IMG/VR virus record: IMGVR_UViG_3300042691_018841
Coordinates: 1 to 21,790 of that record
Strand: one strand, 5' to 3'
Source of the DNA: a virus
Length of the DNA stretch: 21,790 nucleotides
Position numbers and translations under genes: made by a program. Under the pieces are notes generated by a model that saw only the letters and a program-made list of their open reading frames with translations, was not told where the DNA came from and searched no databases. Below, piece after piece: positions 14,096 through 21,187 of the stretch (position 1 is its first letter; the number at the start of each line of letters is the position of its first letter).

Positions 14096-14122
14096 AAAAA
14101 AACCCCCTCGTGTGAGGGGGCT
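14096..14122 (-). terminator. Intrinsic terminator of the capsid transcription unit
   Basis: On the minus strand CCCCCTC, a short ACAC-type loop, GAGGGGG and seven T residues. It lies 24-50 nt after the stop of the 289-residue virion protein and directly before the helix-hairpin-helix gene. It would end the highly expressed capsid transcripts. Confidence 0.85.
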
Positions 14123-14145
14123 TGAAATCCACAAACTGAGTGCGA

Positions 14146-15015
14146 TCAGGAAGGGGAGATCGACGTAAAGACGCTGGATTCGACAATACCACCGGGTTGC
14201 AGCACAACATCGTCGCGCTTAGGCGGCTCATCGGGAATAAGCCAGCACACTTCACAGATGGCAAGGGCTTTGTCCTTACCTCTGAGACGACCGGCGCCAG
14301 CACGGGGATCATAGATACCCGAGGCCTGAGCCAGACCGGAAGCAGCCGCACCGCCGAGGTTGCCCACGGTGGCAAGAGCGTACTCAGTCTCAGCCGTAAC
14401 ACGGTGCATGTTGGCCTCATTCCATGCGTTCGAAGACCCGTACGAACCGTTAGCAATACGGCTGTTCGAACCAACGATGGTTGCATAGAAACCGCTAGGG
14501 GTCGGCGTGGTCGTAAGACCAACACTCAGACCAGGGCCAAGGCCCAGTTGCGGAGAGGAGGAGCCCTGAACCACGCCGCTGCTCACCATGTCGCCACCGT
14601 CAACACGGAGGCCCACACGGTACACATAAGCACCGGAAGGCACTTTGATACCAGTGGTGATGTCAGCACGAATATCTTTGTGATAATCCGGGGAGGGGAT
14701 GATCACAGTACCGTTAGTAAACGGTCTATTCGAAGCGCCGCCAGAAGCGTAGGGCTGAGTGTAGTACTCAAGCTGATTGACAGAACCGAGGGCCTGATAG
14801 GACAGGTCCACGTAACCAACGGCTTGCTGAGCAATCCAACCGGGGCGGAAAACCACGCCGACAGGACCGCCAACAGGCTGGCCGGTCAGGGTCTGAGGAG
14901 TACCGTTCTCGTTGTTGTAGACAACGGTTTTCTCTTCGTGCCAGTACTTCAGCACGTTTGTGTAGTTTCCAGGGTAAATCTTGGAAACTGCAAGCTGATT
15001 AGGGTTGATAGCCAT
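14146..15015 (-). CDS. Abundant virion protein next to the capsid gene (decoration-like)
   Basis: A 289-residue protein from the ATG at 15015 with GGAGG 8 nt upstream, the strongest ribosome binding site in the late block. It starts 15 nt after the capsid stop and is followed by a strong terminator. The sequence is Gly/Ser/Val-rich and beta-like, with few charged clusters, for example KVPSGAYVYRVGLRVDGGD (about 123-141) and a Gly/Ala loop before RLRGKDKALAICEVCWLIP (about 243-261). No catalytic motif or membrane segment is seen. A strong ribosome site, a place next to the capsid gene and composition suggest a major structural or capsid-decorating protein. That role is inferred from context. 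Confidence 0.7.
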   Translation of the reverse strand: MAINPNQLAVSKIYPGNYTNVLKYWHEEKTVVYNNENGTPQTLTGQPVGGPVGVVFRPGWIAQQAVGYVDLSYQALGSVNQLEYYTQPYASGGASNRPFTNGTVIIPSPDYHKDIRADITTGIKVPSGAYVYRVGLRVDGGDMVSSGVVQGSSSPQLGLGPGLSVGLTTTPTPSGFYATIVGSNSRIANGSYGSSNAWNEANMHRVTAETEYALATVGNLGGAAASGLAQASGIYDPRAGAGRLRGKDKALAICEVCWLIPDEPPKRDDVVLQPGGIVESSVFTSISPS

Positions 15016-15030
15016 CGTTAATACCTCCTA

Positions 15031-17139
15031 TCAAGCGTTGAAGGAATAAGCGATGGTGGCGAAATCAGCGTTCAGGAGTTCGAAACCTGCGTACAGGCTC
15101 CAAATCATCATGATAAATCTGCTGAAGTCGTCGTTATTATTCAACAACACTTGAGCGTTGTTGCCGCCGATACCGACACCGACGCTTTGGGGACCGAAGA
15201 ACATGCCGATGGCAGTCTCGTACGAAGCGGCAGTAGAAGCGATCGTGGCAGTTTGATTCTGCGAGGGCATGTTTGTGCTCTCGAAAAATCTAACGCCTTC
15301 GAACACAAATCCGGTAGGCATGATCGGCTCACCGGCCACAAAAGTAGCCTGGCCGAAACCCTGACCCATGTAGATAGCAGCGTTAGGCTGCATCGAAGAC
15401 ATGAGAGGATTGATCTGACCGTTGCCAGGATAGCGAGCAACTTCACGGAAGTCACTATTCTGTCTCAGGTGCATAAGGAAGGTCGGATCGCATACACAGC
15501 GATAGAAACCATCCTGATACGTCGGGACGTTTCTCTTGCGCAGAGACTTAACCACGCGGAGAAGATCGTCCTTAACGTCGAACTTGGCTTGCTCGGCGTT
15601 AGCGTACGAAAGAGCACCAACTGCAAGATCACCAGGGTAGTAGTAACCACCTTGGGTGTCAGAAGATTGACCCTTCGAAACAGCTTTCAGAAGTTCATTA
15701 ATGAACACTCTGTCGCGCCATCTTCTATAGTCGTCTAACAGAGTCAGAGAACCAATAGATTGATGGAAGGCCGTCAGATTACCAGTGTCCAGCAGTAAAC
15801 GCTGTGCGGTAATCAGGGTCTCTCTAGCAATCTTGAAAGTGCTAGGTTGAGTAGGATCGCTAGGATCAGCAGGACCTGTGTACTCACGAAGAGTTACAAG
15901 AACTTTGTCCTTGACAATGTTCCTGCTGTTCGCAGTACCAATGGTTTGCTCTGCAGTGCGCTCACGAGATTCTTTAGAGCCAGGATTGCCCCAGAATCTG
16001 TATCTGTCCAGCTGCACAGTCTGGCCGGGTTGTTTAGCCGATTACACTCTTACTTAGAGTGCCGCAAAGCTCTTTATCTTTGCGTAACATTACCTTAAGG
16101 ACGGTAATGAGTAGACTATATCATCACCCACGGCGTTATCCGTTTGGGTGCTCCGCGCTCGTGTCACCTTATCGGCTTCTAAAGCAAGTTTGCTTCGGTC
16201 AGCCTCGCTCCATTTTGACTTTCCTCGATTGGTTCGAGTGTCGTAACGGAGGTCGAATTTGTAGCTCATAGCTTTACACCCGTATGGTTTTAAAACCTCT
16301 ACGAATTGCCTTGCGTTTCGCCCGTTTCCTCGAAGATTCCAGAGATTTGGATTCTTCTTAGCCATCGGTAAACGCGGAGTAAGTGAAGCTCCTGTAAGGC
16401 TTTCTATCCAGTCTGATACAACTAAAGCTGCATCATAAGGGACGTATAAAGCTAACTCTACAATACGCTCCCTAATATAAGGTTCTCCGGTCCGCGTGGA
16501 CTGACCACGCTTGCGAAGATGCAGGTTTCCGTCGTCCATGTAAAGGACAGCTAAACCTTCTAGACCTATATCTCTCAAAAAAGTAGCCGTAAAAACTTTC
16601 TTTCCCTGAGGATACAGTTCCCTATAAATAGGCAGCAGTAGCTCCTGTTGATTTGACCACCACTGACAGGCAGCAAATGTACCAGTCTGACAGTCAGCTT
16701 CCCTGTCTTTTATGGGTTGTTTTATGTCAAAGATACGATTGAGTCTTCCAACTTTCCAGCGGAGAAACTCAAACTGTTTCTTAGAGTGACTTATGTGAAG
16801 ACCAGGGTAAGTCGTCACAAGCCGTAAACAGCCGTCACCTAAACAAACCCCTTTAAGAAAGGAGCGGTCGCTTCGAGAGAGCATTCGAGCAGTGTTAGTC
16901 GTTGAACCTTCCAATCATTTCTGATTGGCTTGGCTGCTGATTAGCCTCCCTCTCGGGTCCGGCTTTCCAGCAATTCACGGAGTTGTCAGCTAGGATTTCG
17001 CCTAGCAGTTCCCTAGCTTACTACAAGCTCAGAAATCATGAACAACCACGGGCTCTGCCGCCATCTCAACCACATACGCGGGATGAGGACGATAGAGTTC
17101 TGCACCGAGCAGCTTCGGAAAATCATTGTCGACGAACAA
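15031..17139 (-). CDS. Major capsid protein, split by a group I intron; join(15031..16037, 17031..17139)
   Basis: Exon 1 (17139-17031) starts at TTG with GGAGG 8 nt upstream and encodes MFVDNDFPKLLGAELY, then R-x-HPAYVVEMAAEPVVVHDF. Exon 2 (16037-15031) continues KQPGQTVQLDRYRFWG. Splicing after the T at 17031 recreates a TCT serine codon, giving one frame of 371 residues. The joined N-terminus, with hydrophobic AAEPVVV followed by G-x-TVQLDR-type beta strands, resembles N4-gp56-family major capsid proteins, and the C-terminus (FSRFIMMIWSLYAGFELLN) is the usual hydrophobic end. Unspliced reading meets TGA at the exon border, so unspliced RNA gives only a 36-residue product. It lies downstream of portal-like and scaffold-like genes and directly upstream of a decoration-like gene. 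Family naming is by recollection; the capsid role is well supported by context. Confidence 0.75.
16038..17030 (-). mobile_element. Group I intron in the major capsid gene
   Basis: A 993-nt intron. The 5' splice site follows exon U 17031: exon UUUCU pairs with GGGAA of the internal guide, forming P1 with a U-G pair, and the P1 extension is a perfect AGCTT/AAGCT hairpin. The P element reads AATTGCTGGAAA (16975-16964), Q reads GCAGCCAAG (16937-16929), and the R element TTCAACGACTA carries GACTA (16900-16896), which pairs with TAGTC of the S element (16118-16114) to form P7. P9-type hairpins (CGCAAAG/CTTTGCG and CACTCT/AGAGTG) precede the terminal G at 16038. The endonuclease gene occupies the P8 loop region. 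The exact splice points are inferred from frame and pairing. Confidence 0.85.
16090..16884 (-). CDS. LAGLIDADG homing endonuclease encoded in the intron
   Basis: A 264-residue protein from the ATG at 16884; a TTG at 16914 would start inside the R element of the intron core. Two LAGLIDADG-type helices are visible: FLKGVCLGDGCL (residues 9-20) and GLEGLAVLYMDDGNL (about 112-126), with the acidic catalytic residues in GDG and DDG. Between and after them are basic, aromatic DNA-contacting segments (HSKKQFEFLRWKVGRL, HLRKRGQSTR). The C-terminus (GDDIVYSLPSL) is encoded by the intron's S element and P9 region. The enzyme would cut an intronless capsid gene and copy the intron into it. No ribosome binding site is obvious. 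Confidence 0.88.
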   Translation of the reverse strand: MLSRSDRSFLKGVCLGDGCLRLVTTYPGLHISHSKKQFEFLRWKVGRLNRIFDIKQPIKDREADCQTGTFAACQWWSNQQELLLPIYRELYPQGKKVFTATFLRDIGLEGLAVLYMDDGNLHLRKRGQSTRTGEPYIRERIVELALYVPYDAALVVSDWIESLTGASLTPRLPMAKKNPNLWNLRGNGRNARQFVEVLKPYGCKAMSYKFDLRYDTRTNRGKSKWSEADRSKLALEADKVTRARSTQTDNAVGDDIVYSLPSLR

Positions 17140-17225
17140 AGCGCCAACCTCCGAAGAACTACAAAGTTAATCTAACTGGAAAAGAGGAGGAATACAGAGT
17201 GACTGTCGCAAATACCTCGGTTGCA

Positions 17226-19721
17226 TTACGGTGTATCTTGTCCACCGAAGTAACCAAATTGGTCATTGGTTGTTCCCGAAGCGACAACAGAAGGAGAAAC
17301 AACGGAACTAAAGTAACTAGAAAGATTTCTTGAAAGAAAACCAGGAGGAGAGCATGAATTAAACTTATAAAAAGTAGCGCTAGATTGATTTGGAGTGATC
17401 CCACTTACTGTATAAAAAGTAGAAGAACTTTCAATAGGATAGGAAGAACCAGGAGTAGGTAAATCGTTTACATCTAATCTAAGTCTAAATCCATTTCCAC
17501 TTTGAATTAAAAATTTAGTGTTCTCTGGCATACGTTGAATGCACATAGAACCCTCAAATTCAATAGGAGCGTGAATTTCAATAGCGTTTAACATCGTCCC
17601 CGTATCAGGATCAAAAACACAAATAGCGGGTCTATGCCTAGAAACACTGCTTATAACGTACTCCCACGGCAAAACAAGAACTAATTTTGAATCAATATAA
17701 AGTAACTGCCGTTCTTCTACATTTACTGTAGGTCTGCCTGCACTGTAAAAAGTGTTTCTAATATCAGTAGCCCAAAGAGTTATATCAGAAGGAGAATCTT
17801 TGTAAACAATAAAACTGCCAAATCTGCCTAAAGCTACACTATCTTCATAACCTCCAATCCCATATACATTTCCTTCTAAATCTCTGCACACAGACCTAAC
17901 TAAAAAAGGATTAATATCTGTAGAGAAGTCTGGAGTACTGAACTTAGTTTTAAAAAGTGTAGCTACAGTTCCGTCAAAGTTAATAGCAAAGAAATTACTG
18001 TAAACAAAAAAAGAATCTCCTCTCCACGCGGAACCTATGATCTGATTGTTGTCAATACCGCTAATGTACAACTGTCCTTCGTTTGTTTTTAAAGTGCACA
18101 GAGACCCGCTTCTATATCTAACAGCTTGAGAAAGCAAACTCCACTGATATTGAAAATTTGAATCAAATTTAACAATATGAGGAGACCATGTTTCACTATT
18201 TATCGGTAAAAACCCAACAAAATAATAGTTGTTATCGTTGTCAACAAAAACATCTCTAATATTAACGTTAGAAGCAGAAGGAGAACCAGGAGGTGTAAAG
18301 TCAACAGCTACAGTATTAGAAACAGATCCGGTTGATTTATTAACAGTAACTTTGTAAAAACGAAAAGGAAATATAGGAAGACCGCCAGAAGTGTGTGAAG
18401 CTAATAATATAAACTCTACACTTGAACTGTTAATGTCTAAAACATCATACCCGTAACCAGCTGCGTTTATCACAACGGTAACAAAAGGAGAATTGTTTGC
18501 AAGGTACGTAAAAGCCCATAATTTAGATACATCATTAGAGATTTTACACAGAACAGGACGGTTTAAACCACTTTGATTGAAGGATGTAGTTAATAGCAAC
18601 CCCCCATCGGTATCAATTACACCAAAAAACGTTTTATCGATAGTAGAACTAAAGCCAAATCTAAACCAATATCTAAACGAATCTGCAATAACAGCAGGGA
18701 AACAGTTAGTAGACGAGCTGTCAGTAGATCCGTCAGGATAGGTAACTTTAAAATATATTCTATAATCTATATCAGCAGACGTAACAGTATAGGTTAAACC
18801 AGTCCCTAATAAAGTATTATTAGAATTAAACCATTCTATCTTAACGAAGGGACAATAAACAACTGCAGATAAAGTATCACCAACAATCAACTGGTCAGAA
18901 GAACCAGAATTTGTAGGACATCCAACAGGGAACGAACAGCCGAGAACTTCATCGTCATAAGGTAATAACTCAAACCCGCCTTTATTAGCAAGCAACTCAC
19001 TGCCGTAATTGTAATTATACGAACTAGCCGAACCTCGATAAACATACCGAAGCGGCGTGGACATTAAACCGGGGGATTCAGATCGTCTCGTCTCCGTATA
19101 CGTCTTGCAATACACCGGCTGGTGATACCGCCACTGCGACCGATCGGATGTACCTTGGCTGCCTAAAACATTCGTCAGCAGAGAACTTTCAAACGATCTG
19201 TGAGTAACCCCGCCGCCGGTCTTACCTTCAGCAGCACTATTTGCATCCGGTGTGTTATACGGTGAATAGTCTTGATTATCAGGGGCTGCGCCCCCGAAAT
19301 ACATATACGTCTCAGGCCGAGTGACATCCGACCGGGCTTGCAGTGCCCCACCACGCGGATTGACCTTTCCAGTCTCCGGCCCAATCGCACTCGCCGCTTG
19401 AGCCCCAGCTACGGTATCCCGTGTATAGATACGCGTAGCATCATATGTATCTAATGCACCGCTGACGTTGTACGGCGTCGGATTTAGCGAACCGCTTTGA
19501 CTCGGCAGCGTGGACGGAACATATCGCCAGTTCGAGTCATAGTCCCACGCTCCAAGAGCTAACGTTCCACTAAGCGGAGCGCCGAGTACAGCAAAGCCGT
19601 CATCGGCCCCAGTAGACTCTACACCAGAATATAAAACTACATAGCCCTCATGATCTGGGCCTGACTGTATACGCCTAGGTCCAGAGTCGTGATTGAAGTT
19701 TGGCAGGGGTAAGTAGGGCAC
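17226..19721 (-). CDS. Large adhesin-like virion protein with Ig-like and propeller-like regions
   Basis: An 831-residue protein from a GTG at 19721 with GAGG 6 nt upstream. Residues 1-250 are Tyr/Ser/Gly-rich and read like a virion-attachment module. Residues about 278-340 resemble a bacterial Ig-like unit (IVGDTLSAVVYCPFVKIEWF, then TYTVTSADIDYRIYFKVTY). Residues about 350-760 contain repeated strand motifs typical of a beta-propeller (KFDSNFQYQWSLLS, NEGQLYISGID, DLEGNVYGIGGYEDS, CVFDPDTGTMLNA). Coding base composition drops sharply to AT-rich between the first module and the rest, near 18960, suggesting a joined-on module. It is probably a host-recognition protein on the capsid or tail. 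Its location between small head genes and the capsid gene is unusual for a tail adhesin. Confidence 0.7.
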   Translation of the reverse strand: MPYLPLPNFNHDSGPRRIQSGPDHEGYVVLYSGVESTGADDGFAVLGAPLSGTLALGAWDYDSNWRYVPSTLPSQSGSLNPTPYNVSGALDTYDATRIYTRDTVAGAQAASAIGPETGKVNPRGGALQARSDVTRPETYMYFGGAAPDNQDYSPYNTPDANSAAEGKTGGGVTHRSFESSLLTNVLGSQGTSDRSQWRYHQPVYCKTYTETRRSESPGLMSTPLRYVYRGSASSYNYNYGSELLANKGGFELLPYDDEVLGCSFPVGCPTNSGSSDQLIVGDTLSAVVYCPFVKIEWFNSNNTLLGTGLTYTVTSADIDYRIYFKVTYPDGSTDSSSTNCFPAVIADSFRYWFRFGFSSTIDKTFFGVIDTDGGLLLTTSFNQSGLNRPVLCKISNDVSKLWAFTYLANNSPFVTVVINAAGYGYDVLDINSSSVEFILLASHTSGGLPIFPFRFYKVTVNKSTGSVSNTVAVDFTPPGSPSASNVNIRDVFVDNDNNYYFVGFLPINSETWSPHIVKFDSNFQYQWSLLSQAVRYRSGSLCTLKTNEGQLYISGIDNNQIIGSAWRGDSFFVYSNFFAINFDGTVATLFKTKFSTPDFSTDINPFLVRSVCRDLEGNVYGIGGYEDSVALGRFGSFIVYKDSPSDITLWATDIRNTFYSAGRPTVNVEERQLLYIDSKLVLVLPWEYVISSVSRHRPAICVFDPDTGTMLNAIEIHAPIEFEGSMCIQRMPENTKFLIQSGNGFRLRLDVNDLPTPGSSYPIESSSTFYTVSGITPNQSSATFYKFNSCSPPGFLSRNLSSYFSSVVSPSVVASGTTNDQFGYFGGQDTP

Positions 19722-19728
19722 TTAAGCC

Positions 19729-19971
19729 TCACTCAATTACGGGGTCAGCAACCTCAACAGGAGCGTCAACAACCGCAGGCTCCTCTGCAGGAGGCGTTTC
19801 AGTCTGAGAAGAAAGCTGCGAAACTAACGCCCGCATGTCGCTGCTCACATTAGCCATATCCTGAAGATATAGCTTACGCAGATCACTTAATTCTTCTTTT
19901 AACTTAGAAATCTCTTCTTTAGCCTCAACAGGCGTTGTATCGACGCGACGACGACCAAGAGGATTAGGCAT
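19729..19971 (-). CDS. Small coiled-coil protein
   Basis: An 80-residue protein from the ATG at 19971; an in-frame ATG at 19998 would add VEEKHLKKM and overlaps the previous gene by 35 nt instead of 8. Residues about 16-58 form a charged coiled coil (KEEISKLKEELSDLRKLYLQ), and the tail is Pro/Glu/Val-rich. Placed between head-assembly genes and the adhesin-like gene, it may be a small structural or chaperone protein. I do not recognise it. Confidence 0.6.
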   Translation of the reverse strand: MPNPLGRRRVDTTPVEAKEEISKLKEELSDLRKLYLQDMANVSSDMRALVSQLSSQTETPPAEEPAVVDAPVEVADPVIE

Positions 19972-20176
19972 TTTTTTCAGATGCTTTTCTTCTACCATAC
20001 ATCTTAGCTTTTTTCTTCGCCTCAGACTTAGCCCCAGGCACTCTCTCGGGAAGATCCCCTTTAGTCTCTTTCTCGTACTCAGCTACTTTGGCTTTCGAAA
20101 TCTCGCCACGCTTAGCCATTGCGTAAAATTTGCGTCTTTGACTATCTGACTTAAAAGGCACCTTAACTAAACCCAC
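19964..20176 (-). CDS. Small conserved phage protein (PFKSxxQRRKFYAMAxRGEIS)
   Basis: A 70-residue protein from a GTG at 20176; a second GTG at 20161 would begin just before PFKS. Residues 7-30 (PFKSDSQRRKFYAMAKRGEI), then TKGDLPERV (38-46), match a very common small phage protein I recall from many tailed phages, of unknown function. The C-terminus is Lys/Arg-rich (AKKKAKMYGRRK) and may bind nucleic acid. It lies right after a terminator and a 16-bp inverted repeat, so it may head a new transcript. Confidence 0.7.
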   Translation of the reverse strand: MGLVKVPFKSDSQRRKFYAMAKRGEISKAKVAEYEKETKGDLPERVPGAKSEAKKKAKMYGRRKASEKNA

Positions 20177-20192
20177 TGTAGATAAGTCTACA
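20177..20192. repeat. Inverted repeat just upstream of a GTG start
   Basis: TGTAGA-TAAG-TCTACA: perfect 6-bp arms around a 4-nt centre, filling the space between the terminator T-run and the start codon at 20176. It could be an operator for the genes downstream or an RNA hairpin masking the start. Confidence 0.4.
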
Positions 20193-20222
20193 TAAAAAAA
20201 AGACCCACCCTAAGGTGAGTCT
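20193..20222 (-). terminator. Intrinsic terminator after the scaffold-like gene
   Basis: On the minus strand AGACTCACC, a TTA-type loop, and GGTGGGTCT followed by a run of T residues; the nine-pair stem contains one G-U pair. It lies about 24-53 nt downstream of the scaffold-like stop (20246) and ahead of the small conserved gene starting at 20176. Confidence 0.85.
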
Positions 20223-20245
20223 TCTCCTTCGTCCGATTTAGTCTA

Positions 20246-21187
20246 TCAACCTTGATCCATGAACAGGAGCTTGCTGCGCAGAGCATCGGGACTCATTTGC
20301 GACAGATAACGCCACGCCTGATCAGGGGCTTGGTTCATCACTTGGCTGAAGGCATTCCACTGAACTTGAGGATCAGCGGAGCGGGCACCAGCCGAAGCGT
20401 TAGCGGGAACAGCGGGAAACTGATCGTACTGCTGAGGAGTTGCGGTTTGAGAAGCGGGCCAGAACTGACCGTTTTCGTCGTAATAGCCATCAGCAGTCTG
20501 CACATCAATCGGCTCCACTTCAGTGAAGTAACGATTGGTGTAATCCGCCAGAGTGTCACCATCAGTCAGAATGTGCTCCATAGCAGCAGCACGCTGGCTG
20601 GTTTGCTCCAGAACAGCTTGCTGTTGAATTAGAGCATCTTCGAGCGTGGTGGCATACTGATTCAGGATGCCAGGAGCCTCGATCCCGAAATGATTAACGA
20701 CGGCGGCGGTTTCCGCGCTGAGCTGCGGAGCTGCCGTAGAAGTCGGATAAGAATTCGGGGTTGTAGAGACGTTGTTGTACGAGGTCTGCGGAGCCAAGGC
20801 CGCCGGATATTGCGCCGGGGCCTGTAAACTCGGATTGTACTGTGCTGTACCCTGCGGCACCGTTTGGTACGAGGGATACTGTGCTGTCGGGCTGGGGGAC
20901 GGGGAGATTTGGGAAACCACCCGCTCCAGGCTGCTCATTGCTGCTTCCCACGGATTGCTCGGGGAGTAGCTGGACGGAGACTGGCTGAACTGGTTGTTGG
21001 TAGAAGGGGCCATAGCCGGTGTTCCCGGCAACGGCTGTTGGGGCATAGCTACCGAAGGTGCCCCCTGGGTAGTTGCTACCCATTGCGGGTAACTGGTTGA
21101 ACCCGTATCCACCGAAGGCGCTGCCTGCGGGGCCGCTACCGCCGGGGATACCGGGCTCGGGATCGAAGCTGGGATCTGCTGGCTCAT
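20246..21187 (-). CDS. Scaffold-like head-assembly protein
   Basis: A 313-residue protein from the ATG at 21187. The first about 160 residues are Pro/Gln/Ser/Tyr-rich and disordered, and the last about 150 are helical and acidic (AETAAVVNHFGIEAPGILNQ, then QYATTLEDALIQQQAVLEQT), ending MSPDALRSKLLFMDQG. This low-complexity plus helical composition, upstream of the capsid gene and next to a portal-like gene, fits a scaffolding protein. The N-terminal 494 nt overlap the portal-like gene in a different frame. An ATG at 20938, with GGAAG 6 nt upstream, would shorten the overlap to 245 nt and give 230 residues. A terminator follows the stop. The assignment is by composition and position only. Confidence 0.6.
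   Translation of the reverse strand: MSQQIPASIPSPVSPAVAAPQAAPSVDTGSTSYPQWVATTQGAPSVAMPQQPLPGTPAMAPSTNNQFSQSPSSYSPSNPWEAAMSSLERVVSQISPSPSPTAQYPSYQTVPQGTAQYNPSLQAPAQYPAALAPQTSYNNVSTTPNSYPTSTAAPQLSAETAAVVNHFGIEAPGILNQYATTLEDALIQQQAVLEQTSQRAAAMEHILTDGDTLADYTNRYFTEVEPIDVQTADGYYDENGQFWPASQTATPQQYDQFPAVPANASAGARSADPQVQWNAFSQVMNQAPDQAWRYLSQMSPDALRSKLLFMDQG

Noticed and set aside
14140-15021. Long open frame on the plus strand opposite the decoration-like gene
   Set aside because: It mirrors a well-supported minus-strand gene with a strong ribosome binding site; its His/Arg/Thr-rich translation is typical of an antisense frame.
16983-17333. Open reading frame on the plus strand opposite the first capsid exon
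   Set aside because: It is antisense to the group I intron core and to the capsid exon, and its translation is basic with no recognisable motif.
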